Of a DNA stretch of 64,000 nt, positions 36,356-45,699 are shown piece after piece. Position numbers and translations under genes: made by a program. The DNA is from CAYSRJ01 sp964521865 (GTDB taxonomy: Bacteria > Spirochaetota > B62-G9 > DRHN01), in the NCBI GenBank assembly GCA_964521865.1, contig CAZFTJ010000003.1, forward strand, positions 62,001 through 126,000, in the 5' to 3' direction. Under the pieces are notes generated by a model. The model did no database searches and was not told the origin of the DNA. It worked only from the letters and a program-made list of their open reading frames with translations. Each line of letters opens with the position of its first letter. The stretch's first letter is position 1.

Positions 36356-37216
36356 TCAGCCTTTTACAGCGCCGAAGGTAAGTCCGCGAACCATGTATCT
36401 CTGGGCAAGAAGAGCGATAAGAACCGGAGGAGACATGGCTATCAATGTGCGAACTGCCACGAACCAGAACTGAATGCCTCTCGTATCGACGGCGCCTGCC
36501 ATAAGAACGGGAATAACCGTTGTTTTTACGGTTGAAATCATCAGGGCGAACAAAAACTCATTCCAGGTGAAGGCGATGATGATCAATACAGCCGCTGCAA
36601 GGCTCGGTGAAGCGAGCCGAAGCGATATTTTCCAGAAAATATGCAGGTAGTTTGCACCGTCGACGAGCGCTGCTTCCTCGAGCTCTATGGGAAGATCGAT
36701 AAATGCCTGCCGCATAATAACCACCACAAAGGGCAGGTTGAATGTAGTATTCACCATAATCAACGCAGTCCTCGTATCAAGCAGGCCGAGAAACCGTATG
36801 ATAAGAAAAAAAGGTATTGCGGTTGCAATTGGAGGCAGCACTCTCTGTGAGAGAAACCACACAGTTATATCCTGGTTTGTGGGGCGTTTGAAGCGAAAAC
36901 GGGCGATCGCGTACGCCGCCGGTGTCCCGAGAACAAGAACAGCAATGGCAGTGCATACTGCGATAATGGTGCTGTTTAAAAGCGCCTTTTGCGTCTCTCC
37001 GGTTGCCAGCTCCGTTTTCCAGTTGTCGAGTGTTGGTTTGTACTGTATAAAGGGAACGGCAAGTCCCGCTACTGTAAATGCCTCTATCGGATTTCGAATA
37101 CTCAGACTGATGGCCCAGTAGAATGGCAGAAAGGTAATGCCGGCCACAACGAGCGCAAGGATAAAATACCCCCAGAGACTTATCTTTCGTCTTTTCATTC
37201 TTTTCAAAAATCCCAT
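36356..37216 (-). CDS. Carbohydrate ABC transporter permease (MalG type)
   Basis: This 286-residue permease has six predicted helices and the EAA loop DLPIELEEAALVDGANYLHI, then FWKISLRLASPSLAAAVLII. It pairs with the upstream MalF-type permease, 112 bases away. It is part of the LacI-controlled locus. The ATPase subunit is not encoded nearby. Confidence 0.92.
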   Translation of the reverse strand: MGFLKRMKRRKISLWGYFILALVVAGITFLPFYWAISLSIRNPIEAFTVAGLAVPFIQYKPTLDNWKTELATGETQKALLNSTIIAVCTAIAVLVLGTPAAYAIARFRFKRPTNQDITVWFLSQRVLPPIATAIPFFLIIRFLGLLDTRTALIMVNTTFNLPFVVVIMRQAFIDLPIELEEAALVDGANYLHIFWKISLRLASPSLAAAVLIIIAFTWNEFLFALMISTVKTTVIPVLMAGAVDTRGIQFWFVAVRTLIAMSPPVLIALLAQRYMVRGLTFGAVKG

Positions 37217-37328
37217 GTGCGATTCCTCTTCGATAATTTCGCGTGAAACGCGAAAATCTTTAATAGGGTGCAGCGCGAGTTTCTATCCTAATGCCCTTCT
37301 ACCATACTGCAGCCGCGCTGCATCTCCC

Positions 37329-38177
37329 CTACTGATACGTCTGTCGTATGCGCTTGAAAAGCGTCATAATAATTACCATAACTATGATAAAAAGTATAAA
37401 CGAAATCGCCGATGAGTAGCCGAAATTAAAAAACCTGAATCCGACGCGGTAGGCAAACATGGTCAACACCTGTGTCGCAGTGCCGGGGCCTCCGGTGGTC
37501 AATGTATAGGGTATATCGAAAACCTTGAACGCTTCTGTTATTCGCAGGAGCAGAACCAGGATAACGGTCGGCTGTATTATCGGAAAAGTAATGTATCTGA
37601 ATATCTGCCACTGGTTCTTTGTTTCAATAACCGCGGCATCGTAGTAATCATCGGGGATGCCCTGCAGGGCAGCGAGAAAAACAAGAAAGCAGAACGGCGT
37701 CCACTGCCAGATATCGACCACTATTATCGAAACAAGAGCCCAGTGTGGGTTCGATAACCAGGGTATTTTCAGATGCAGGATGCCGTTTATCAATCCTCCT
37801 TCCTCGTAAAAAATAGTGAAGAACAGAAAGCCCACAGCAATCGGTGTGGCGAAGAGGGGCATTGTCATAAGTGTTCTCAGTACTCCCCGTCCGGGCATCG
37901 GCCGGTTGAACAACAGCGCGAACAGCATGCCGAGTATCATCTCCACGGTCACGCCGCTCACCACGAAAATAATCGTTACAATTGCCGAATTGTGCGCGTA
38001 CGGGTCTTTGAAAAAATGCAGAAAATTCCCGAGACCGATAAACTCGTCGGGGCTTCCGATTTTTACATTGTACAGGGAGAGCCTGAGCCCGTAAATAAGC
38101 GGGAATATGGTAAACCCGAGAACCCAGAGAGCGGCAGGCAGGAGGAACATGAACTTTATACGGTTGTCCTGATGCAT
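37329..38177 (-). CDS. Carbohydrate ABC transporter permease (MalF/UgpA type)
   Basis: This 282-residue permease begins RIKFMFLLPAALWVLGFTIF. It has six helices and the EAA loop GIPDDYYDAAVIETKNQWQI, then FRYITFPIIQPTVILVLLLR. The family's usual A-x-D-G in this loop reads AVIETKN, so the conserved Gly is changed, which is uncommon but tolerated. It follows the binding-protein gene after a hairpin terminator and precedes the second permease. Confidence 0.92.
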   Translation of the reverse strand: MHQDNRIKFMFLLPAALWVLGFTIFPLIYGLRLSLYNVKIGSPDEFIGLGNFLHFFKDPYAHNSAIVTIIFVVSGVTVEMILGMLFALLFNRPMPGRGVLRTLMTMPLFATPIAVGFLFFTIFYEEGGLINGILHLKIPWLSNPHWALVSIIVVDIWQWTPFCFLVFLAALQGIPDDYYDAAVIETKNQWQIFRYITFPIIQPTVILVLLLRITEAFKVFDIPYTLTTGGPGTATQVLTMFAYRVGFRFFNFGYSSAISFILFIIVMVIIMTLFKRIRQTYQ

Positions 38178-38448
38178 GGGATCGATCCTGTTCGTTTATT
38201 GTGCTGAATATAAAAAAATGACAACGAATGATTTTTCAGTGCACGGCCCATTTTAAAACACTTTTACAGTTTTTTCTATAGGAAATTTCAGTCTTATATA
38301 CCGGAATTTCACAAAATGACGCTATTTTCGTACACCGGTACGTGACGAACTTCGAATATGCGTCTCAAGGTAAAAATCGTCTGATGCGCGGCAATTTCAA
38401 CCTTTTATGAAGGATTGTATCTCCGTCGGTTTCTATCATTCATAAAAA

Positions 38449-38484
38449 ATAGATACAGGGCCCGCTCGTGTCATCGGGCCCTGT
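38449..38484 (-). terminator. Hairpin terminator between the binding protein and permease genes
   Basis: A 10-bp GC-rich stem (ACAGGGCCCG with CGGGCCCTGT, 10-nt loop) begins 14 bases past the binding-protein stop. On the minus strand it is followed by AUCUAUUUUUU. Partial termination here would raise the binding protein above the permeases, as in other sugar ABC operons. The remainder of the 320-base gap (38178-38497) shows nothing else. Confidence 0.65.
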
Positions 38485-38497
38485 TTTTTACACATCC

Positions 38498-40186
38498 TTA
38501 CTTCTTGTACCCGATTGATTCCTGATACTGCTTGAGCTGAGCGTCGCGTCCGAGCCTGTTTGTAATTTCATCCCACTCTTTTGCCGTCCTGTCCAGCGCC
38601 TCCTGCGGGGAGAGCTGGCCGATCATTGTCTTCGACAGGTTCTGATCGAGAGACCTCCAGTATTCGTCCGCCCCGTTGATTCTGAGGTAGGGTTCCATTG
38701 TCTTCGCAAAGAAGTTTTGGTGATAGGCTTCGAGATAGAACTTGACGTCGCTCTCGTTCCAGCCCTGATCGAGGTATCCCTGAAGCGAAGCTGTTCCTTC
38801 GGGCGGGAGAAAGTGGATGCTGTTGCCCGGGTCGACACCCGTCCAGCCGCGGTTTATGTTCCAGAGGCTTACAGGCTCCGTCGCCATGAGCGCCAGGAAG
38901 CTGTACACCACTTCAGGATTCTTGGATTTCGAGGAAATAACGCCCTGCCACGAACCGCCGGTCGTATTTCCGACAACATTGGGTTTGTCGAAATGCACCC
39001 ATTTGTCGGTGTCTAAATCATACACATCGTAGGTTCCCGGGAGAATCGAAGCGCCGAGCTTGCCCTTGATCTTGGAACGCGAGGTATCCTGAACGAGAGA
39101 TCCGACATCGCCCCAGGAAAAAACGAAGATCGCCTTGCCCCGCAAAAACCAGTCCCATGCAGTTCCCAGGTCCCAGGATGCCTGTGCGGGCGGCCCGTAC
39201 TTCTGGAGCTTGTTGAGCACCTCGAGGGCGCGTACATGACCGGGCTTGTTTATAAGCGGCTCCATCGTATCCGGATCAAACCAATACGCGGTACTTCTGT
39301 CTACCTTGTTTCCCGGCATGACCACGTAGGGCGCGGAAAGTGACATGTAGTGGAACATACCCTGCTCGTTCACCTTGAAGTGCATGACGATACCGTTGTC
39401 GGGATCGGGATCGTTGTTGTCCCAGTTTTTGCCGTTGAAGAACGCTGCAATATCCATAACGTCGTCCCATGTCTTCGGCGGGTACGGCATAGCCTTGCCC
39501 GTCGCCGCCTTGAACTTCGCCTGCCACGAGGGATCTGTCAGGATGTCGTTTCTCCAGTACAGCACCTGACCGTCGCTGTCATTACGCACGGCATACCACT
39601 TACCCTGCCAGGTATAGATTTTTTTGAGGGAAGGCGGCATCGTGTTGGGATCCCAGTACGGAAATTTTTTATCGGCCATATACTTGTCGACCGGAATGAT
39701 GTATCCGCCAGTTACGTAGGTTCCCATATACCAGGCGCCTTCGATGAAGCCGTCGTACTGACCTGTACCGAGCCTGAGATCGTTCAGGGTTTTGCTCAAC
39801 TGCTCGGCAAGCGGCATCTCCACGATGTCAAGCTTCGCTCCGGTCAGCTCCTCCCAGGCCGGTCTCAGCCTGTACATTGGGCCTGAAATCCCGCCTTTGG
39901 GCCCGCTGTTATTGACCGTAATGGCGATTTTTTTACCCGCATACGGCTGTTTGCCCTTTTCAAACATGGTACCGAGCTGAGCTTTCGTCAGATGAATAAC
40001 CTCCTGGTCCTCAAAGGTGATAATGTCGATACTCCCGTCGTCATACCACTTCACATACTTGTACTCGGCGGGAGCAGGCGCCTTTCCCGCTCCTTCTTTT
40101 TCTCCTCCCCCTGCAAACAGAAGCGCCATGGGGAAAAGAATCAGCAAACCTGCCACAATGCTTCCTTTCAACAGCTTGTTCTTCAT
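38498..40186 (-). CDS. Sugar ABC transporter substrate-binding protein (large type)
   Basis: This 562-residue extracellular binding protein has a signal peptide (KGSIVAGLLILFPMALLFA) followed by GGGEKEGAGKAPAPAEY, a linker common in spirochaetal binding proteins. The mature part has ISGPMYRLRPAWEELTGAKL, then EGAWYMGTYVTGGYIIPVDK and YAVRNDSDGQVLYWRNDIL. It is 100-150 residues longer than the usual family-1 proteins. AGGAGG six bases before ATG 40186 sets the start; a GTG 13 codons upstream is less likely. It lies directly after lacI. The ligand is probably an oligosaccharide or glycoside. Confidence 0.92.
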   Translation of the reverse strand: MKNKLLKGSIVAGLLILFPMALLFAGGGEKEGAGKAPAPAEYKYVKWYDDGSIDIITFEDQEVIHLTKAQLGTMFEKGKQPYAGKKIAITVNNSGPKGGISGPMYRLRPAWEELTGAKLDIVEMPLAEQLSKTLNDLRLGTGQYDGFIEGAWYMGTYVTGGYIIPVDKYMADKKFPYWDPNTMPPSLKKIYTWQGKWYAVRNDSDGQVLYWRNDILTDPSWQAKFKAATGKAMPYPPKTWDDVMDIAAFFNGKNWDNNDPDPDNGIVMHFKVNEQGMFHYMSLSAPYVVMPGNKVDRSTAYWFDPDTMEPLINKPGHVRALEVLNKLQKYGPPAQASWDLGTAWDWFLRGKAIFVFSWGDVGSLVQDTSRSKIKGKLGASILPGTYDVYDLDTDKWVHFDKPNVVGNTTGGSWQGVISSKSKNPEVVYSFLALMATEPVSLWNINRGWTGVDPGNSIHFLPPEGTASLQGYLDQGWNESDVKFYLEAYHQNFFAKTMEPYLRINGADEYWRSLDQNLSKTMIGQLSPQEALDRTAKEWDEITNRLGRDAQLKQYQESIGYKK

Positions 40187-40232
40187 CTCAAACCTCCTCA
40201 TACTATAGATTTTTTTCAAAAACACCGCAGGG

Positions 40233-41249
40233 CTATGCGCCCTGGGCGATATTTTCTTTCAAACACGACTCGCGCTTCATGAGCTTGGTATCGAGCAGAA
40301 CTTCCCTGAAATCATCTTCACTTTTTCTTTCAATTCTATCCATCAGGAGCTGTACCGCCATCTTTCCTATTTCCCATGTCGGCTGTCGTATAGCGGTAAC
40401 CGGATTTTTCAACAGGCTGAACCACTTCGAGTCGTCAAACGAGATAACACCGATTTCGAAGGGGATTTTTAGGTGAAGCATGTCTATGGCCGAAAGCGTC
40501 TCGAAGCAGATGTTGTCGTTTCCGCAGAGCACGGCATCGATGCCTTCAGTGTCGATCCATTCGCCGATTACTTCTTTTACATCACTCTCATCATACGGTA
40601 TGGATTTTACCTTTACGCCCGCGCCTTTCTGTTTGACTGCACTTTTGTACCCTGCAATCCGCTGTTCCATTGTGAAAATTCTTTCGTTGTACCCAACGAA
40701 ACCGACCGATCGATACCCCTGATCGTGCATATACAGGACAGCCTCCCGGGCGCTCTTGAAGTTGTCGATGCCGACAAAATCGGATTTGAAGTTCTTCAGC
40801 CGCCTGTCTATCTGTACCGTATGCATTCGATATGCTGTCAAATCCTTGAACACGGAATTGCTGTTTACAGGCGCAAATATAAGCCCGTCTATTCCCTTTC
40901 GTATCAATACATCGATGTAGTGTTTTTCTTTTTCCGCGGATTCTTCCGAATCGCAGAGCATAACGGTGTAGCCTTTCTTATAGGCGTGAAATTCAATCGA
41001 TCTGCTGATTTCAGAAAAATATCCCTCCCCGATGTCTGAGATGATAAAACCGATTGTATTGGTTCCTTTCCCTTTCAGAGAGCGGGCTATGTAGTTTGGC
41101 CTGTAGTCAAGCGCCTCAACCGCCTTCAGGACCTTCCGTTTTGTCGTTTCCTCAACGAACCTGGTGCTGTTGATTACATGCGACACCGTGGAAACGGAAA
41201 AACCTGAGAGCCGGGCAACATCCTTTATTGTGACTTTTTTGCTTTTCAT
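40233..41249 (-). CDS. LacI-family transcriptional regulator
   Basis: This 338-residue regulator has the LacI helix-turn-helix and hinge (VTIKDVARLSGFSVSTVSHV, then RPNYIARSLKG). A periplasmic-binding-protein-like effector domain follows (TIGFIISDIGEGYFSEISRS; GVISFDDSKWFSLLKNPVTA). Two AAACGTTT-type operators lie just before its start, so it probably represses itself and the binding-protein and permease genes behind it. The effector is unknown, presumably the sugar moved by this locus. Confidence 0.95.
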   Translation of the reverse strand: MKSKKVTIKDVARLSGFSVSTVSHVINSTRFVEETTKRKVLKAVEALDYRPNYIARSLKGKGTNTIGFIISDIGEGYFSEISRSIEFHAYKKGYTVMLCDSEESAEKEKHYIDVLIRKGIDGLIFAPVNSNSVFKDLTAYRMHTVQIDRRLKNFKSDFVGIDNFKSAREAVLYMHDQGYRSVGFVGYNERIFTMEQRIAGYKSAVKQKGAGVKVKSIPYDESDVKEVIGEWIDTEGIDAVLCGNDNICFETLSAIDMLHLKIPFEIGVISFDDSKWFSLLKNPVTAIRQPTWEIGKMAVQLLMDRIERKSEDDFREVLLDTKLMKRESCLKENIAQGA

Positions 41250-41265
41250 ATCCCCGGTCTGCGTA

Positions 41266-41287
41266 CAAACGTTTACGCAAACGTTTG
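41266..41287. promoter_or_regulatory. Two tandem LacI-type operators
   Basis: CAAACGTTTA (41266-41275) and the perfect palindrome CAAACGTTTG (41278-41287) have the central AAACGTTT of LacI/GalR-family operators. Centre spacing is 12 bases, about one helical turn. They lie 17-38 bases upstream of the lacI start codon. Confidence 0.75.
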
Positions 41288-41352
41288 ATTTATATTATAA
41301 TTCCTGAATTCTTCATGTCAACAAAAAATTCAAAAACCCGGGAAAAATATAG

Positions 41353-41398
41353 GCAAGTGAACTTCCAAACTTAAAAGGTTCAAATCGACACTTGCCTA
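41353..41398. repeat. Long inverted repeat between lacI and the kinase
   Basis: AGGCAAGTG (from 41353) and CACTTGCCT (to 41398) pair, with inner GAAC/GTTC arms. On the minus strand AUAUUUUU follows, so it could act as a second terminator for the aldolase-kinase transcript. Confidence 0.45.
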
Positions 41399-41457
41399 AT
41401 GGTTTTTACTTAAAGAATGTAATAATAATTAATTGTAACATAATAAGTCGGTTGAGC

Positions 41458-41484
41458 ATAAAAAAGCCGGTTTTAAAAAACCGG
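41458..41484 (-). terminator. Rho-independent terminator of the aldolase-kinase operon
   Basis: On the minus strand CCGGTTTT, two bases, AAAACCGG and then C plus a U-run form a classic terminator, about 150 bases past the kinase stop. The 380-base gap (41250-41630) otherwise holds the lacI operators and the long inverted repeat. Confidence 0.7.
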
Positions 41485-41630
41485 AGGATGCTGGTACAAA
41501 AACTGAGGTGCACCGACGTTCGTCCGTTGAATTACGATGAGCTTCATTCAGCCGGCCGCAGGTCGGATGAACCAGGATTTAAATGGATAAAACCATATTT
41601 AAAGCTGTAATTTCCGAACAAAACCATTCC

Positions 41631-43118
41631 TCATTTCAGAGAACTGAGCGCGTGCTGCATCTTTATGTTGAGCGCCTTCAAATCCTCGATAACCTGGGCA
41701 TACACCCCATACATCCCGGCCAGCCTCTCCTCAAGCCCGGCGACTGGAAAATACTCACCGGCCAGCCTGAAGCTGGCAGTATACGCCTCGTCCTCATCAC
41801 GGTATACACCGCTTCCTATACCTGCTAGAAGTGCGGCCCCTTTCACACTTCCCTCCCTGTCTTCGGGAATTTCAATGCTGTGGCCGAGCACTGTGGCCTT
41901 CATCTCCATCCAGTACCGATTGTTCGAGCCTCCTCCTGCATTTACAACCCTTGTTACCGGCATGTTGAGTGCATGGACCATATCTTCCCACACGAAACGC
42001 ATTTCAAAACACAGTCCCGCAATTGTCCCCTGAAGGAGGCTCTCTCTGTCCATCGTTCCGTCCATGTTGAGTATCGCGCCCCGCGATTCGGGATACTCCC
42101 CTCCTCTGAGATAGGGTATGAAAAAGGGTATATGTGCATCCCGGGGCAGGGAACAGCGGCTAAACACGTCGTAGTTTTCATTCAGAACCTTCAAGAGCCA
42201 GTCGACGGTGTACCCTCCGCTGTATATACCGTTTAATGCGTACAGTCTGCCGACAGCGGTATGCCGGCCCCACCAGAACGGTCTTTTCAACGACCCGATA
42301 TGTACCTCGGGTATGCGCTCGAGTGACAGAGTGAGCGATTCTGTTGTACCCGTTGAGATGAGCATGTTGCCCGTCTGAAAAACGCCTGTAGCAAGCGCAG
42401 CACAGAGATGATCGTGTCCGCCGGTAACGATTTTCAACTCCGGATTCAATCCGGTAATACCGGCATAGTTCTCAGTCACCCTGCCCAGAACCGTACCCGA
42501 CGGCACTGTGTCCGCCATCTGTGCCTTCGGGATGCCGACAATATCGATCATCTCTTCCCACCATGACAGCGTGTGCTGGTTGAAAAGCATCGTTCTCGAA
42601 GCAAGAGAATAATCAAACGATATCTCACCACTCAGCGCATACAGTATGTATCCCGAAACCGATGTCCAGCACTGCACCCGGTTAAAATCGGCCTCTCTGT
42701 TTTCTTTATGCCAGAGCAGCTTATAAAAGGAATAGATATGATGCGGAACAAGGCCCGTGAAGGAATAGACCTTCTGTGGGTCGAGTACCGATTGCATTCT
42801 TTTAAACTGCCCTTCGGTACGTGTATCGAACCATGCGATTCCTCCGCAGGCGATCAAACCAGTACTGTCAACACCCACCATAGTCTCCGCAAAGCTCGAT
42901 ACGCTCAAGCCGGCAACAGCCCGTTTAATTTTATCACTGAACCCCGAAACGACATCCGTTATTCTTTCCAGTATCTTATCAGGGTCATACACCCCGCCCG
43001 TTCCATCGGGATTAAACGGAGTGGGACTTATCTTTTCTTCCAGAATATCTCCGTTTTCACTGTAGACACCGACTTTGATATTCGTGGTCCCCACATCAAT
43101 TCCCAGAAGATCAGCCAC
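41631..43118 (-). CDS. FGGY-family carbohydrate kinase of the sugar locus
   Basis: This 495-residue kinase has the N-terminal loop LLGIDVGTTNIKVGVY (residues 4-19), the catalytic-base segment TGGHDHLCAALATGVF with Asp236, and the C-terminal motif VNAGGGSNNRYWMEMKATV followed by GAALLAGIGSGVY. It is a xylulokinase/L-fuculokinase-like FGGY enzyme. It lies 46 bases after a class II ketose-bisphosphate-type aldolase gene. This fits a route in which a ketose is phosphorylated and then cleaved to dihydroxyacetone phosphate and an aldehyde. The substrate is not certain. Confidence 0.9.
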   Translation of the reverse strand: MADLLGIDVGTTNIKVGVYSENGDILEEKISPTPFNPDGTGGVYDPDKILERITDVVSGFSDKIKRAVAGLSVSSFAETMVGVDSTGLIACGGIAWFDTRTEGQFKRMQSVLDPQKVYSFTGLVPHHIYSFYKLLWHKENREADFNRVQCWTSVSGYILYALSGEISFDYSLASRTMLFNQHTLSWWEEMIDIVGIPKAQMADTVPSGTVLGRVTENYAGITGLNPELKIVTGGHDHLCAALATGVFQTGNMLISTGTTESLTLSLERIPEVHIGSLKRPFWWGRHTAVGRLYALNGIYSGGYTVDWLLKVLNENYDVFSRCSLPRDAHIPFFIPYLRGGEYPESRGAILNMDGTMDRESLLQGTIAGLCFEMRFVWEDMVHALNMPVTRVVNAGGGSNNRYWMEMKATVLGHSIEIPEDREGSVKGAALLAGIGSGVYRDEDEAYTASFRLAGEYFPVAGLEERLAGMYGVYAQVIEDLKALNIKMQHALSSLK

Positions 43119-43164
43119 ATTCCTCTCCCATTACGAAAAAATTCAAACAGGACTTCCGACTTCG

Positions 43165-44046
43165 TCACACAGAAGATGCCTGTGCAGAAGAGTCCCGGCC
43201 GGGCGAGTTGCGCAGGGAAACAAAGAGTGTTATCTTCCTTCGGACCACATGTTCAACGCCTGTTCGCGCCCGGCGCATGATATCATACGCCCGCACCTCG
43301 GTGCCTTCCCTCAGCGCATCCTTCACACCGTCAACATAAGCCATCATCAGTTCCGTCCCGACATTTATCTTTGCCACACCGAGCCGTATGAGTCGTATAA
43401 TCTCTTTTTCTTTGATAAAAGAGCCGCCGTGAATAACGACCGGGACCCGAACAACCCTGATCAGCTCTTCAAGCAGTTCATAATCGATCGCAGGACCGTA
43501 CACATACTTGCCGTGGGCTGTCCCGACCGATACGGCAAGTGCGTCGATTCCCGTCTCCTCGACAAACTCCGCGGCCCGCTTTGGCTCAGTAAGCCCGGAT
43601 ATCTGCGTTTCAACCGGATTCTCGCCGCCGTAAATCTTACCGAGCTCGGCCTCAACGGATACGTTTCCCGCATGCGCTTCCCGAACTACCTCTTGCGTAT
43701 GTTCGAGATTATCCATAAAGCTTGCAGAGGAAAGATCAATCATGACCGATGAAAATCCCCAGCGGATGCATGAACGAACCTGTTCGATGTTCTGTCCATG
43801 GTCGAGCTGCAGTGCAATGGGAAAACCAGACTCCTGTGCAGCCACACGGGCGACGGCGCCGGCATAGCTGCCGCCTATCAGGTCAAGGTCTCCATGCCAA
43901 ACCTGCAGAATTACCGGCGACTGCTGTGATGCGGCTGCAGCAACAATTGCCTGCAGCATCTCGAGATTGATGATATTGAATGCACCAACCGCATATCCGT
44001 GCTTTCGCGCATCTTCGAGCATTTCGACAATCGGTACAAGATTCAT
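43165..44046 (-). CDS. Class II ketose-bisphosphate aldolase family protein
   Basis: This 293-residue enzyme resembles GatY/KbaY/FbaA. It has AVGAFNIINLEMLQAIVAAA, the catalytic and zinc region IALQLDHGQN, ELGKIYGGENP, AVSVGTAHGKY with a zinc-ligand His, and RVPVVIHGGSFIKE. The length and the HGGS and INVGTE motifs fit the zinc-dependent class II family. It would cleave a ketose phosphate or bisphosphate to dihydroxyacetone phosphate and an aldehyde. AAGGAG supports the ATG at 44046; the frame is open 27 codons upstream. It is the first gene of the aldolase-kinase pair. Confidence 0.92.
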   Translation of the reverse strand: MNLVPIVEMLEDARKHGYAVGAFNIINLEMLQAIVAAAASQQSPVILQVWHGDLDLIGGSYAGAVARVAAQESGFPIALQLDHGQNIEQVRSCIRWGFSSVMIDLSSASFMDNLEHTQEVVREAHAGNVSVEAELGKIYGGENPVETQISGLTEPKRAAEFVEETGIDALAVSVGTAHGKYVYGPAIDYELLEELIRVVRVPVVIHGGSFIKEKEIIRLIRLGVAKINVGTELMMAYVDGVKDALREGTEVRAYDIMRRARTGVEHVVRRKITLFVSLRNSPGRDSSAQASSV

Positions 44047-44108
44047 AAAAACACTCCTTCGAGTAATTATTTTTGCCTGCTGTTCGATAATACAGCTTGA
44101 CGGAGGTA

Positions 44109-44135
44109 TTATCCGGATTCTCTGCATCCGGATAA
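44109..44135. repeat. REP-like hairpin element, copy 2
   Basis: TTATCCGGAT and ATCCGGATAA arms flank TCTCTGC; the pairing extends to 12 bases each side (44107-44137). It lies in the spacer between the nickel transporter ATPase gene and the aldolase gene. Confidence 0.6.
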
Positions 44136-44169
44136 TACGGGATGAATCCCCATCCCTGCAGCAATAAAA

Positions 44170-44841
44170 CTATTCGCGTCGTAATACTTTATCTCTGAGA
44201 AGAAAGTCCACATTCGTGACTTCCCGAAGAAATTCGCGGTCATGAGAAATTATAAAATACGGGCGCTCCATTCCCCGAAGTATACGAATGAATTTTTCCC
44301 GGTGATCGTCATCGAGACCGATGACCGGCTCATCGAGCAGAAGCAGTTCCGGATCCATCGCAATGACGGTACCGAGCGCTACGAGTCGCTTTTCTCCGCC
44401 GGACAGCCTGAAGGTTATCCGGTGTTCGAATCCATCGAGGCCGATCAGATGCAGGGTTTCACGTACAATATCTTTTACTTCTTCTCTGTTCTTTCCGAGA
44501 TTGAGCGGACCGAATGCGATGTCCTCAGCAACTGTCGGACTGAAGAGCTGATCGTCTGAGTCCTGAAAGAGGAGCCCGATTCTCCGCCGTACCTCCGTAA
44601 AAGCCGAGCCGCTTTTCCGCTCCTTACCGAATATACGCAGTGTCCCGGACGACGGCTTGAGAAGCCCCATGATAATATGGAACAAGGTGGTTTTCCCGCT
44701 TCCGTTCGCGCCGTGCAGCCCCGCCTTCATGGTATGCCCGAACACAAAATTTACGTTCTCAAGCACTTCGATTCCTTCTCCGTACGCAAAGCAGAGATCC
44801 TCAATCTCGATTATAGTATCTTTGTGCCCCACTCCAGCCAT
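44170..44841 (-). CDS. nikO: ECF nickel/cobalt transporter ATPase (NikO/CbiO)
   Basis: This 223-residue ABC ATPase has Walker A HGANGSGKTTLFH, Q-loop IGLLFQDSDDQLFSPTVAED (the QDSDDQLF motif is typical of the ECF ATPases), signature RLSGGEKRLVALG and Walker B LLLLDEPVIGLDDDH. It powers import of the metal bound by NikM. It overlaps the T-component gene by 31 bases. With NikK, NikL and NikM in the same unit, nickel is more likely than cobalt. Confidence 0.93.
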   Translation of the reverse strand: MAGVGHKDTIIEIEDLCFAYGEGIEVLENVNFVFGHTMKAGLHGANGSGKTTLFHIIMGLLKPSSGTLRIFGKERKSGSAFTEVRRRIGLLFQDSDDQLFSPTVAEDIAFGPLNLGKNREEVKDIVRETLHLIGLDGFEHRITFRLSGGEKRLVALGTVIAMDPELLLLDEPVIGLDDDHREKFIRILRGMERPYFIISHDREFLREVTNVDFLLRDKVLRRE

Positions 44842-45572
44842 ATAACCCCCGAAAGCAGTACTGTCATAATCGACGCAAACAGTACGTCCATTTTTCTCAT
44901 CTTGAAATGATCGAGCAGATAGAACCTGCCCTGAAATCCCCTGCAGAGCATAGCCTTGTATATTCTTTCAGAGCGTTCATAGCTCCGTATAATGAGCATC
45001 CCGATGAGATACCCGTACGTTTTATAGGTATGCATATTCGTTCCCGGTTTAAACCCCCGAATCCGCATGGCGTTCTTCAGCCGTGCATGTTCGACATAGA
45101 GTACGTGAATATAACGATAGCTTAAAAAAGCGAGATATAAAAGTTTTTTCGGCAAACGGAAGTGACTCATCGCATGAACAAGCGAGAATACAGTTGATGT
45201 GGCAAGGAGGGATACGATGAGCAGTACAATCGCCGCCGATTTGAGTGTAATCGACAACGCCCTCATCATGCCCTCTTTGCTGACAATCAGGGATCCGCTG
45301 GCATAGATGGGTGCACCTGGCATGCTCAGGGGGAGAAATATCCAGAGCAGAATGATAAATACTAAAAGCACCTTGAGGCTTTTCAGAACACTCACGATTT
45401 TCAGCCTCGCGAGCAGTATCGTCACAAGAGAGATACACAGGCACAAAACCGCCACAGGTATTTTTTGAGAAAGGGCTATAACACACGCATAGGGAAACAC
45501 GACGGCTATCTTAACACGGGGGTCGAGAGAGTGGAGAAGGGAATTTCCTTCTGAAAATCTTTCATCAATCAT
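44811..45572 (-). CDS. nikQ: ECF transporter T component (NikQ/CbiQ)
   Basis: This 253-residue membrane protein begins with SLLHSLDPRVKIAVVFPYAC, the family's N-terminal signature. Five or six helices follow. The two coupling motifs appear as LARLKI and, later, MRIRGFKPG and MLCRGFQGRFY (the A-R-G-type motifs that dock on the ATPases). It links the metal-binding subunit with the ATPase dimer. It overlaps nikO and follows nikL after about 130 bases. Confidence 0.93.
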   Translation of the reverse strand: MIDERFSEGNSLLHSLDPRVKIAVVFPYACVIALSQKIPVAVLCLCISLVTILLARLKIVSVLKSLKVLLVFIILLWIFLPLSMPGAPIYASGSLIVSKEGMMRALSITLKSAAIVLLIVSLLATSTVFSLVHAMSHFRLPKKLLYLAFLSYRYIHVLYVEHARLKNAMRIRGFKPGTNMHTYKTYGYLIGMLIIRSYERSERIYKAMLCRGFQGRFYLLDHFKMRKMDVLFASIMTVLLSGVIWLEWGTKIL

Positions 45573-45699
45573 CTTTCAGTCGTATCCAGAGATTCGGCAC
45601 GCCGACCAGGGCAATAGCTTCGACGCCTGCAGGAGGTGGTGTGTATCAGGAGGCTCCTCTACTACCGCGTTCTGTGAGAGTCAGGGTATATCTTCACAC

